This document shows positions 23,665 through 34,592 of a DNA stretch of 64,000 bases, piece after piece. A model generated the notes under the pieces. The model saw nothing but the letters and a program-made list of their open reading frames with translations, did not search any database and had not been told where the DNA came from. Where the stretch lies: positions 705,841 to 769,840 of the forward strand of contig WTPW01000017.1 of NCBI GenBank assembly GCA_009809945.1, written 5' to 3'. How positions within the stretch are numbered: position 1 is the stretch's first letter; each line of letters opens with the position of its first letter. This DNA is from Gigaspora margarita (Eukaryota > Glomeromycota > Glomeromycetes > Diversisporales > Gigasporaceae). A program made the translations under genes and the position numbers.

Positions 23665-23923
23665 GGAAAGTCTCCGGACACTTACAATTCACGTGATTTT
23701 ATACATACAAAAATCATGTGATTATATTTATCACCTAACAAATAATAGTACGTACGTACGTATTATCCGAGTAGCAAATTGATGGCGCAAAAAATTTGGC
23801 AGTCCCGTGATCTCGGAGATCAGGGGACTGTCAAATTGTTTGCGCCATCACTATTATCCGCTATTTGTGATAGATATAATGATAATCAAAACCATGTGAA
23901 TGGTAAGTGTCCGGAGACTTTCC
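23665..23923. mobile_element. Foldback MITE with a nested hairpin at its centre
   Basis: The outer ends GGAAAGTCTCCGGACACTTA and TAAGTGTCCGGAGACTTTCC are perfect 20-bp inverted repeats; imperfect pairing continues inward (CACGTGATTTTATAC, TTATCAC, CAAATAATAG). Outer flanks are compatible with a TA site. The centre is occupied by a distinct GC-rich hairpin (23781-23849). Confidence 0.82.
23781..23849. repeat. Nested 69-bp hairpin
   Basis: GATGGCGCAAAAAATTTGGC at the left pairs with the right arm ending TTTGCGCCATC, and CAGTCCC pairs with GGGACTG further in, leaving a loop of about 17 bases around CTCGGAG. Its composition differs from that of the surrounding MITE, so it is probably a separate, later insertion. 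Confidence 0.75.
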
Positions 23924-23929
23924 CTAAGT

Positions 23930-24900
23930 CCAATTTAATGGGGTCATAAGATCATGGTCATATGAATTCACTAATTGAATTAAACTTAGTAATATGACCT
24001 GATCATGTTGTGAAAGGTAAATTGCACACTGGATGGTACGTCATTGAATTCCGAAAATTCCAGACTTTTAAAATCTCTTGAATCCATAATATAGTCAAAA
24101 TCTTCCCGATAGCAAAGAGCAAATATATTAAAAATGGCTGAAATCTTTCATATACCAGATATGGTACAATATTCGTTATTCGTCTCATTACTATGTAAAA
24201 ACAAGTATATGGGCGAGACTTTCACTCTGAATAAAAAAAATAACAAGTGCTTACAGTTCAATATAGTAATATAGTCCTAAATGGGTTTTTCCTTATTAAT
24301 TCCCAAATACTAAAATTATAACCTGTGAATAAATTGAACTCTAATAATTCTAATTACTCGGACCAAACCATTTAATGTCACCATTCGAAACCTTTCATTA
24401 TATACCATTTTGATATTTTTAGTAGCTGTTTATTATTAGTGTGACTTATATCCTAACCTCCATCATTCCAAAACATACAATATATGTACACAATGACAAA
24501 AAAAATAGATAATATATATAATTTTCAAAAAAAAAGAGGGTTTCTAATTCTGGTATGTAGGTGTCACTATCATATTCCAGCCAAAAAATTGACCGTAACT
24601 AATTTAACTCTAATTTAATGAGACTAACTTGTCTGAATTTTGACATTGATGATAAGATTCGGTACGTAGAATACTTAAATAATGATTGTAGTTAACTCAA
24701 AGGAGTTCATTTTGCATTATTTTTCTCGGTGGATTGTAAAAATTCAAACCCTGTCTGGCACTCGCCTGATCTTAAGTCTATATCTTATAATATAGTATCG
24801 ATCTACTTAAAATATTAAAAGGTTGCCAAAAACTCGAATCTCATTTTCCTCATATTATATGATGCCAATAAACCTCATATAATAATATTTTTAATGTAAT
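23930..24900. other. Intergenic stretch without a gene
   Basis: AT-rich. A 61-codon minus-strand ORF at 24003-24188 has no domain. No repeat structure was resolved. Confidence 0.45.
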
Positions 24901-24901
24901 T

Positions 24902-25111
24902 AGGGAACTAACACCTATTACGTAAATATAGTCCCCCTTCAGAGTCAGTCATTTGATAATTACAAGTTCTAAAGTAATCCATCGTTTGATAATTGCGAGC
25001 TCTAAAGTAACCAATCATATCAAGTTTATATTAAAGGTTATTTTAGAACTTGTAATTGTCAAATGACTAACTCTGGAGAGACTATATTTACGTAATAAGT
25101 GTTAGTTCCCT
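24902..25111. mobile_element. 210-bp MITE
   Basis: AGGGAACTAACACCTATTAC at the left and GTAATAAGTGTTAGTTCCCT at the right are inverted repeats that extend through GTAAATATAGTC, AGTCATTTGA and AATTACAAGTTCTAAA on both sides, so almost the whole element folds back. A partial third repeat of the internal CATTTGATAATTAC block lies at about 24980. The high similarity between arms suggests recent activity. Confidence 0.85.
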
Positions 25112-26881
25112 TATTAAAGCCGATGGTCCCTAAACACTAGAATATTTAGAACATACTATTTAAGCATATTTGGCCATTTTGAAATATACGGGTAGATCTA
25201 TATTTTCGTAATGAAATGACAACTAATAACAAAAATGAAAAATATTAAGACAGTAAATTATTGTAGTTTGTAAGATCTTGTAAATTTTGTAGTAACATAC
25301 GTATAATACTTAATAAAAAGCATAATAATGAACTAACATTTAATTATTTTCTTTAAAACTGTGCATAATTTTAAATTGCTCAATTATAAACTTTTTTAAA
25401 TGTTTATTATTTTTTGTCAAAATCTCTTTAAATACTGTATTGCAAATTATAAAATTTGTTTATTTATTTTAATATAAACTATTAAACTATAGTTTTGGTT
25501 TAATTTCTTATGTAAAAATATATATATATATTTAGGAAATTTAAATATTAATAATGCAAATAACATTAAAAAATGTAAATTATTTAAAATTATATAGCTT
25601 AGTTTTCAAAAAAAAAATGCAATTTATTAAATTATTATTATTATTATTATTCCTAATATCTTTAATAAGATTTTTATTTTTTTTAAATATTTATCTGCTT
25701 TATTTTTTTGAAATTACAGTAAAGTAAATTACAACTTTAAATTAACTATTTTATTTTTCCTTAAGATTCTATACTTGCCTCTATACCTATGTCCTGCTTA
25801 GAATTATCTGTATAAATTTTCTAGCTAAAATATTCTTACTTTTAATAATAAGGGGGTTTTTTTATATAAATTAAATATTTAATTTTTTTGTAATAATGTT
25901 AATAATAACACTGGCTATTATTAGCATTTGATTAGTTTCCGGTACATGTTGTTAGTAAAATGTAATTTGGCGTGATGTCTGCTAAGTTAGCTCTCAGTGA
26001 AACGATTGTTGATGAACTTTTTTTCATATTCTAATTGTTGTTTATCATCTAAGAAATCTGAAACCTTTTCAAAAAGATATTACCGTAAGTATTAAAATAA
26101 AAAAATTTCTTAACATAAATATTATCTCTTTTATTAGTAAATACAGTAATTACAATACAATTATTAAATTTCACACAAAGATTAATGGTATTAGAATCGA
26201 TATTTGAAATGCGCAAGAAAATTTTAAGCTTAAACTATAACTAGATACAGAATAAGTCATAATAGTTTTCACACGTCTTAAATGATAGGCATTCAAATTT
26301 CTCATAAAAATTGTAGCTTAAATATACAGTATATTCAACATGAATATACTATTATTTAAAGAAACGAAAGGAGCATAGGTTTCTAATATTAAATGTAAAG
26401 GTTTGATATAGCCAAATGTTATAAAATATTTATCTATTATTTTAGCCTATATTTAGCTTTACTTACCAGTTTTTACAATATTTAATTGTTTCGTCAATTT
26501 TTAGTTTCACAACAATTCGCCAGCTTAGCCAGTTTCTTCACATAACTCCAGTTTGCCATATTGCTTTTTTAAACTTCTTTGGCGAAAGTCGAAACTAGAG
26601 TTATGACTTTTGCTACCGTGAAACCCCCAAGTTTCATCTAACAACCATACGCCCGTGTGCGCTACATATATCAAATCTTCTAATACTTTTATACAAAGTG
26701 GAAGTTATTTCAAAATAATGGTATTTTAATAACGATAAAAATAAAGCTAAAAAAGGTTTAATTTAATACTTCAAATTGTATGAAATTAAGTTCCAAAATC
26801 TAAACATATATATATAACTAAATTACTAATAGTTACAAAAACAAGAATATAACTTGCCATATATACAACCTTAAATATTGT
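25112..26881. other. Intergenic region downstream of SLR gene 2
   Basis: AT-rich with no gene. About 26480-26650 is a decayed relative of the 12159-13442 element: it keeps GGCGAAAGTCGAAACTAG and an end-like TTTCATCTAACAAC. Runs such as (ATT)n at 25630-25650 are microsatellites. Confidence 0.5.
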
Positions 26882-27625
26882 CTATTTAAGATATTTGTTT
26901 AATTCTACCTCCACAGATTTTTGATAATAAATAAATGCCTTATATTCATCAATTTCAACACCAATTCCACCAAGATAACAATTTCCAACGACTCTTGCTC
27001 CTGTTTCATGCCCCATATCTGCAGATTTTTGATAATAATTGAATGCCTTATGCTCATCCCTTTCAACACCAATTCCAGTTTCATAACAATATCCAACACC
27101 ATATGCTCCACCAGCATAACCCATCTCAGCGGATTTTTGAAAGTAAATGAATGCCTTATAGTTATCCTTTTCAACTCCAGCTCCATTAAGATAACAATAT
27201 CCAATCATGTATGTACCTCTATCATCTCCCATCTCAGAAGATTTTTGATAATAAACAAACGCTTTATGTTTATCCATTTCAACCCATCTACCATAAAAAT
27301 AACAACTTGCAAGAATAATTTGAACCGTAGGATAGATTGGATCATTTAAACAAAAATTAATAATATGAATAGGATTTTGTTTCTTTTTTATTAAAAATTG
27401 TTCTATTTTATCAAGTATTGAACTGGAATATTTGCCTTTCAATTTTTCTTCATTATAGAGATTACACATTTCTTTAACAATTTCATTAAAATCCAGTGAA
27501 AAGTCCTGTAACTTGTTATCTTCTAAATATAATTGAGAAATATCGTTGATTATTTGAATAAAATCTGATGAACTGTCGATTTTTTCTGATTGCTTTATAA
27601 AAAGATTATCATGATAAATTGACAT
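26882..27625 (-). CDS. SEL1-like repeat (SLR) protein, 247 aa, paralogue of the gene at 17.8 kb
   Basis: Residues 1-96 are the same helical N-terminal region as in the 17.8-kb gene (LYLEDNKLQDFS, KEMCNLYNEEKLKGKYS, KKKQNP). Four 36-residue SEL1 repeats follow: 97-132 (degenerate, YGRWVEMDKHKAFVYYQKSSE), 133-168 (GAGVEKDNYKAFIYFQKSAE), 169-204 (GIGVERDEHKAFNYYQKSAD) and 205-240 (GIGVEIDEYKAFIYYQKS), so it has one repeat more than its paralogue. Both end in ELNK.L. I place the start at 27625 (DK-MSIYHDN) because that ATG and its context are conserved; the open frame continues upstream to a TTG at 27703, but the matching region of the paralogue is not open. Same strand, 9 kb apart: a tandem gene duplication. 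Probable role is a protein-interaction scaffold; partner unknown. Confidence 0.88.
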   Translation of the reverse strand: MSIYHDNLFIKQSEKIDSSSDFIQIINDISQLYLEDNKLQDFSLDFNEIVKEMCNLYNEEKLKGKYSSSILDKIEQFLIKKKQNPIHIINFCLNDPIYPTVQIILASCYFYGRWVEMDKHKAFVYYQKSSEMGDDRGTYMIGYCYLNGAGVEKDNYKAFIYFQKSAEMGYAGGAYGVGYCYETGIGVERDEHKAFNYYQKSADMGHETGARVVGNCYLGGIGVEIDEYKAFIYYQKSVEVELNKYLK

Positions 27626-28893
27626 TTTGTCGCAAGAAAGTGTTTGCCATACGGAGGCACCAAATTTTATTAGACTTTTGAAGGTATGTATTACGTTGCA
27701 CAACGTTCATCCCAATAATGTTACAAGAACGTACATTAGGTTTGTGAAATTACCGTAACTTTACGTAATTTTGCAGTAAATATGTAACTTGTAATTTAAC
27801 CACATGATTTGTAGTTTCGGGAAATCGGGTTATAATACGAATCATATATTCAAATCAAATGATGCATTAATGCTTGGTGAACTTTTATAAAGCTGGTGCT
27901 TTATATGTAGCGTGATAAAATTACAAGAAATTTTGATTTACTAAAACTTAATTAAAATTACATGTATTGTGAGTTTGCAACTTTCGTAACAGCCCTAATG
28001 TACGTACTTATGTAATAATGGAATCTATATAAATAGAAGAAAGTTAGTATTTATTTAATTTTCATAAAAAAAAAAAAAAAAAAAAAATCTAGCATTAGAA
28101 GTTAATGCATCCATTGAATTTTTTTCTCTGTAGATCGTAAAATCTTAAACTCTGCCCGATAAAACTTGATAAGCTAATTAATGATATAAAATTTTAATGT
28201 GATTATTTAAGCCAATGGTCTCCAATCACTTGAATATTTAAGCATATAGTACTTAATCATATTTGATCACTTTGAAATATACGGTGTAGGTCTATATTTT
28301 CGTGATGAATTGACAATCATTAACAAAGATGAAGATTAAATTTTGAAATCATGTAAGACTTGAAAAAGACATTATATACTTAACATTATTATTTAAACTT
28401 GTGTCTAATTTAAAATTGCATATCTTTAAACTTATTTAAATAAATCTCTTGCTTAAAGCTTACAAACTATAAAATTTGCTTATTTATTTCAAATAAAATC
28501 TATTAAGATAAAATAATAAACGACAAATAAGGTAGATACGGCAAATACAAAATGAATAAAGTAGATAAAGCGAATTATTTAGATATATTTAAAATGTAAG
28601 AGCTCTAATAAAAAACTTTGGAGAATAAATGTAGTTGGAATTTACCCATTATTATTATTTCAATATATCACCATTTATACGTTTCACGTTTCACCAATTT
28701 CACCAAGAATTCCACCAATTCCATCATTACCGATTGAAATGGTGAAATTATTTCACCACCATAGTTTAATTTCACCAGCATCATTATGCATAATGATCGA
28801 ATTTCCTTTATTTCCTTTAGTGTAATGTTAATAAACAGTCTAGAATATACATAAAATGTGTTAACTCCTAATTAAACTCAATCCCCTTAATTT
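27626..28893. other. Upstream region of SLR gene 2 and AT-rich spacer
   Basis: The first 90 bp match the 5' flank of the paralogue (TATGTATTACGTTGCACAA). The remainder holds an A run of about 20 bases near 28068 and a block of repeated TTTCACCA units (28680-28785) like decayed arms of the 12159-type element. No gene. Confidence 0.5.
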
Positions 28894-29115
28894 TTAATCC
28901 AATAAAACCACAAAATGCTTACACAGAAAATATTGACTCTCTTCTGTAGACTCTACAGAAGGAAATTTATCTTTTTCAATTTTTTCAGCCAAAAACACGA
29001 CTGAAGAATAAAATGTGCCGTCACCTACTGAAGCTAACCACTTTTTAGCTTTTTTGACAAATAACCAAGGAGAGTCTTCAACTACACAAGATGGATTGAT
29101 AAGAAGCCCATGATT
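28894..29115 (-). pseudogene. Protein-like C-terminal fragment, family unknown
   Basis: A minus-strand frame without an ATG runs about 74 codons to a stop at 28894 and has a protein-like composition (VVEDSPWLFVKKAKKWL, VGDGTFYSSVVFLAEKIEK). A stop lies immediately upstream of the open stretch, and a plus-strand relic overlaps its first part, so at most one of the two is the true coding strand there. I do not recognise the family; it may be an exon or a fragment of a decayed gene. Confidence 0.4.
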
Positions 29116-29440
29116 TTACAAGATTATGATGAAGCCAATTATAAACAATGGAAAGTTTGCCAAGGCGAATTTTGTAAATTCATTGAAAAAAGCAAAAAAA
29201 AAAAAAAAATTAATATATCAAATAGGAAAAAATTAACAAAAATTAAATATACTTGTAGCCAATTATTAAAAAATTAGGAATTGTAAAGAAATGGGTATCA
29301 AAATGTAAAGCTAAAATTTCACAATATGACAGGATGCATAAAAAATTTGGTTATCGACCAATATGATTCTATAGATGGTGATGGACAAGCAAATTCCTCA
29401 AAAGTAAAAGCTAAACGGACAAATACTCTTCTGTAAGAAA
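29065..29440 (+). pseudogene. Decayed protein-coding relic, family unknown
   Basis: Plus-strand fragments with good coding character follow in order: VFNYTRWIDKKPMILQDYDE and KQWKVCQGEFCKFIEKS (29071-29190), then IKKLGIVKKWVSKCKAKIS and MHKKFGYRPI (about 29263-29365), then DSIDGDGQANSSKVKAKRTN (about 29368-29430). They are separated by an A-run, stops and a frameshift. No known domain is evident to me; a transposase-like or host gene remnant are both possible. Confidence 0.45.
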
Positions 29441-29550
29441 TTAATCAGGTAGATTTATGTTATTTTAAGACTGTAATAACCGAAACATGTGTAATAAAAT
29501 AATTTTGATCAATTCAATAAGGTATTATAATGATCAAATAAAGTAATGTA

Positions 29551-31460
29551 TGGTGTACCGTTTGGGTTAAAAGTGACATTATTTGCATTTTAGAGTTTTT
29601 ACATTTTAGAGTTTTTAAGTTTTAGCATTTTTGAGTTTTAGAAGTTTTGAGTTTTAGCATTTTTGAGTTTTAACGTTTTTGAGTTTTAGCATTTTTNAGT
29701 TTTAGTGTTTTTGAGTTTTAGTGTTTTTAAGTTTTAGCATTTTTGAGTTTTGAAGTTTTTGAGTCATGCATATTGTAGATTGTTTCTATAAAAAATAGCA
29801 TATTGCCTAATATAGGCATATATTATGTAAATCATACTAGTTTTGAATTTTTGAGTTTTTGAATTTGAGTTTTTGAATTTTTGAGTTTTTGAATTTTTGA
29901 GCTTTGAATTTTTGCATTTTTGAATTTTTAAGTTTTATTTTATTTAGCATTTTTAAAATTTTGAGTTTGAGTTTTTGAATTTTTGAGTTTTTGAGTTTGT
30001 GTTTTTAAGTTTTAAGTTTTTGATTTTTGAATTTTTGAATTTTTGAGTTTTTGAGTTTTTGAGTTTTAGCATTTTTGAATTTTTGAATTTTTGAGTTTTT
30101 GAATTTTTGAGTTTTTGAGTTTTAGAGTCTTTGAATATTTAATTTTTGAGTTTTAGCATTTTTGAGTTTCTGAATTTGAGTTTTTGAATTTTTGAATTTG
30201 AGTTTTGGGTTTTAGTATTTTTGAGTTGGTTATAAATAAAGTAACAAATAAAAAATAATGAATAAATAGTAATAAATAAGTGGTATAACAAATATATCAA
30301 ATAAAAAATATATCGAATAAGCATATGACAAGTAAATTATGTGCCAAATAAGTGGTGACAATTAATAGTGTACAATTAAAGAGATGTAATGAATAATATA
30401 TAATAAATAAATAATGTGATGAATAAGAGATGTGATAAATAAGAATGTGATGAATAAGAGTGATAAATAAGAGTTGTGATAAATAAAGAGTGATGAATAA
30501 GAGAGTGATGAATAAGAGATAATAAAATATTCGTGTGATAAATAATTAAAGTGATAAATAACAATGTGACAAATAACAAATAAAAGATGTGACAAATAAG
30601 TTTGAAATTAAGATTGAGTTTTTGAGATTTTAAGTTTTTAAGTTTTTTAAGTTTTTAATTTTTAAAGATTTAAGTTTTAGTATAAAAATGTAATAATTTT
30701 GAAATTTTCAATTTTTAAAATATTCATTTCAAACTTTCAAATTTTCAATTTTCAAATTTTAATTTTCAAATTTTTTAATTTTCAAATTTTAGAGTTCTAA
30801 TTTTGGATTTTATAATTTGCCACACCTGCATTGTAACGCACCCGCCTAATAAACCAATCAGATAGTAGGTTTAGGTGTAACATGAAATTGAAAAAAAGAG
30901 CAATATTTTAAAAAATCGTTTGTGGCTCATAATTTTGCTTATGAAACTACTCTTCGTGCTCTAACAAAAAAAAATTCTTGCAAAATTTTACTATAAAATA
31001 CCTCTACTCATCTATGAATTATTTTCACCTCACTCTAACCCTAACTAACAAAAAGAACAGAATATTTTGGTTGTTTTGATTTCATGTTATACAGATCTTA
31101 TAGGGTGCGTTACAATGCAGGTGCGGCAAAATATAAAATTCTTTAATTTTTAAAATTTTCAAATTTTCAAATTTTCAATTTTCAAAATTTTCAATTTTTA
31201 ATTTTTCAATTTTCAAAATTTTGAATTTTTCAATTTTTAGATTTTTAATTTTTAAATTTTCAAATTTTAAATTTTTCAATTTTCAAAATTTTCAATTTTA
31301 GAATTTTCAATTTTAAAATTTGTCAATTTCAAAATTTTCAAATTTTTGAATTTTCAATTTTCAATTTTCAAATTTTTTTAATTTTCAATTTTTGCAATTT
31401 CAAAATTTTAAAAATTTAAATTTTTAAAAAAATTGCACTTTTGGCCCAAATAGAATACTG
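29551..31460. mobile_element. Low-complexity TIR element, copy A (TA-flanked)
   Basis: Left end TGGTGTACCGTTTGGGTTAA and right end CCCAAATAGAATACTG are related inverted repeats (core GGTGTAC/CAGTATTC + TATTTGGG), flanked by TA at 29549-29550 and 31461-31462. The interior is almost pure simple sequence: GAGTTTTT / AGTTTTAGCATTT units (29590-30230), ATAAATAA/GTGATGAATAAGAG units (30236-30600) and TTTTCAATTTTCAAA units (30650-31430). Copy B at 56234-57813 has the same order in inverse orientation and nearly the same length once the MITE at 30815-31131 is removed (1591 against 1580 bp). No transposase ORF. Confidence 0.82.
30815..31131. mobile_element. MITE nested in low-complexity element A
   Basis: ATTTGCCACACCTGCATTGT at the left and ACAATGCAGGTGCGGCAAAA at the right form a TIR that continues through AACGCACCC / GGGTGCGTT, flanked by TA (30813-30814, 31132-31133). 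The 317-bp element is not low-complexity and contains a CTCTAACCCTAAC stretch. It is absent from copy B near 56536, which serves as an empty site. Confidence 0.88.
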
Positions 31461-31462
31461 TA

Positions 31463-33300
31463 CTACTAGCCCAGTCCTAGAACAGACTGAATATAAGTTT
31501 TTAAGTTTTAAATTTTTGAATTTGAGTTTTTAAATTTTAAGTTTTTTAAGTTTTTGATTTAAATTTTTAAGTTTTTAAGTTTTTAAGTTTTTGAGTTTTA
31601 AAGTTTTTAAGTTTTGAGTTTTTATATTTTTAAATTTAGTTTTAAGCTTTTAAGTTTTTGAGTTTTTAAGTTTTTGAGTTTTAAATTTTTGAGTTTTAAG
31701 TTTTGAGTTTTGAGATTTTAAATTTCGAGTTTTTAAGTTTTTTAAGATTTTGCTTTTAAATTTTTTAAATTTTTAAGTTTTTAAGTTTTTTTCAGTTTTT
31801 GAGTTTTTAAGTTTTTTAAGATTTTAAATTTTGAGATTTTAAGTTTTTTAAGATTTTGCTTTTAAATTTTTTAAATTTTTAAGTTTTTTAGTTTTTGAAT
31901 TTTTAAGTTTTTTAAGGTTTTGAATTTTTGAGATTTTAAGTTTTAATTTTAAAATTTTAGGCTTTTAAGTTTTTGAGTTTTTAAATTAAGATTTGAAGTT
32001 TTTGGAATTTTTAAGTTTTTGAGTTTTTAAATTTATTTTTGTTTTTAAATTTTTGAGTTTTTGAGTTTGAGTTTTTGAGATTTTGAGATTTTAAGTTTTA
32101 AGTCTTTAAGTTTTTGAGATTTTAAGTTTTTAAGCTTTTAAGTTTTGAAATTTTTAGAATTTTTAAGTTGAGTTTTGAGGTTTTTAAAATTTTAATTGAT
32201 AATCTGTCAGTCAACTGAAGAGTGATTATAGTGTAACATGATGCAAATCACATATGAAAATCACTATAGGCAAAATGTGACATGCTTCCATTTAAAAATT
32301 TTTTCTTGCTAAGTTAATGACACATGGCACTAATTGAAAGTTGTAGAGCTCGCTGAAACACATCTAACGATGGTTAGATCATCCAAATCAGCCCAGTGGA
32401 TGGCAAGATATCATTGAAAAATGATTGGCTGACTATATAAAATCTTAATATAAACAAACATTGTTTACATAGAGATTTTATATAGTCAGCCAATCATTTT
32501 TTGACAATATCTTGCCATCCACTGGGCCGATTTGGGTGATCTAACAACTGTTAGATGCATCTCAGTGAGCTCTACAACTTTTAATTAGTAGCTATATATC
32601 ATTAACTTAGCAAAAAAAATTTTTAGATAAAAGCACGTCACATTTCACCTATAGTGATTTTCATATGATTTGCATCATATTACACTATGATCACTCTCCA
32701 GTTGACTGGCGGATTATCAATTAAGTTTTTAAGTTTGCTAATTTTTAAAACAAGGTTCAAAATAACTACTTTCTGATAATACAAATACTTGTGTTTTTCT
32801 ATTAAAAAAAAAAAAAGAATGGAAAAAAGTTTTGAAATTTTTAAAATTTTGAGTTTTTAAGTTTTTAAGTTTTGAGTTTTAAAATTTTGATTATAAGTTT
32901 TTTGAGTTTTAAGTTTTTAAGTTTTGAAGTTTTGGAATTTTTAAATTTTGAATTTTTGAATTTTTAAGTTTTTTTAAGTTTTAGGTTTTTAAGTTTTTTG
33001 AGTTTTAAAATTTTGAGTTTTAAGTTTTGAATTTTGGAATTTTTAAGTTTTGAATTTTTGAATTTTTAAGTTTTTTAAGTTTTAAGCTTTTAAGTTTTTA
33101 GGTTTTGAAGTTTTAAAATTAAGTTTTTAAGTTTTGAGATTTTAAGATTAAGTTTTTTTATAATATCATACAAATTATAAAATTTTAGTATTATATAAAT
33201 TAGAGCTAAAAGTTAATTTTAAGTTTTTTAACTTTTTGAATTTTTTAAGTTTTTAAAATTATAATATTTTTAAATTTGATTTTTAAGTTTTTTAAATTGG
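31463..33300. repeat. Low-complexity TTTTTAAG/TTTTTGAG tract
   Basis: Two blocks (31490-32190 and 32830-33290) consist of degenerate 8-12-bp units such as AAGTTTTTGAG, without coding potential, interrupted by the foldback element at 32196-32720. The purine and pyrimidine content is strongly split between strands: the plus strand is T plus G/A with almost no C. Confidence 0.75.
32196..32720. mobile_element. 525-bp foldback element at a TTAA site
   Basis: The two halves are near-complete inverted copies. Outer ends are TTGATAATCTGTCAGTCAAC and GTTGACTGGCGGATTATCAA, each bordered by TTAA (32192-32195, 32721-32724). Matching inner blocks include GATGCAAATCA, CCAGTGGATGGCAAGATA and TGATTGGCTGACTATATAAA, with a short AT centre near 32455-32465. 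TTAA duplication is typical of piggyBac-like or Kolobok elements (established knowledge); assignment here is inference because TTAA is itself a palindrome. Confidence 0.85.
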
Positions 33301-34592
33301 GTGTTAGTTTATATCAACCTGTCACCATGGCAACCTGTGATCAACAATCAAAATTGATCACATGAGTTACGTAATGACCAATTGTGAAGAGCAAATTGGT
33401 CAAACATGTGACTCACAGGACCAGTTTTGATCAGTGTTGTTATTGGACATGTCCAATTGGACATGGCTAATTGGACATGGCTAATTGGACATAAGGCTAA
33501 AAGGACTAAAAAATTTTGAATTCGACTTTATATGTCCAATTGGACTAATATGAAAAATGCTAACTCTAATAATATAATACTGGAAAAAATATTAAAAATA
33601 GAGAATCTATATCTTACTGATCTAGTTATACTAATCTGCATAATTTGAAAATGTTCATAGCAGACTAATGTAAATAAGAAGCTAAAATAAGATGAAACTA
33701 CTTATATTAATACTTAAACCAATTAGCCAAAAGTAATTACTAAAGTAAAAACTAAGAATATTCTTAATATAATTAGCTTATGTATATAAATACTATAAGT
33801 AATTCTTGCTAATAATATATAATATGAATTCAATACAGAATTTTATATTTCATTATATTTAATGCATTGTATATTTTGTAATATTATCGATTATACTGTT
33901 TTTAGTATATACTTTATAATATTACATATTACTCTGTTTTTGATACATGTGCTATAAGCCAAAAACAAAATACTTATGTATAAAAATATTAATTTCAACT
34001 TTTACTAATATGTATATTTTGAGTAAAAAAAGAATAATTAATTTTTATTTTCTATTTTATATATACAAAATTGAATACAAGTTAATTATTTTATAATAAT
34101 TAAGTTATATTATAAACTTCTTTCAATTTATTCAAAATTATTTATTTTTTATGTGCAATAACTAATATTATATACATATTATTAATTAAATTGATTATTT
34201 TCTATTCTAATTCTATGTTACTAGCTAATTAATTCTACAGAGTTAAATTGGTGTACCAACTGAACTATATAACTACAATACTAAATATATACCCAAGAAA
34301 CAAATTTTTGTAAAAGCTGCTCTATATATAATATATTATAAATATATTTCTTACTATTAAACAATTTTTACTACAGTATTATTTATATATTCTGATATAA
34401 TATATATATTATAGCATTTGATATTAATATTTAAATATTTTATAAGCAAAAGTTCTTGATTCAAGACTATTAGCAGTTCTGATAGTTTATTATATAATCT
34501 TAATAATAGTTTGTAAGCTTTTTCAAAACTTATTTTCACAAGTTTATATAAAAATTATATATTTTAAATAGTCTGTGCAAATTATTTTTATT

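Noticed and set aside
27626..27703. N-terminal extension of SLR gene 2 starting at a TTG
   Set aside because: The equivalent region of the paralogue is closed by stops and the first ATG (MSIY) is conserved in both, so the extension is probably 5' flank.
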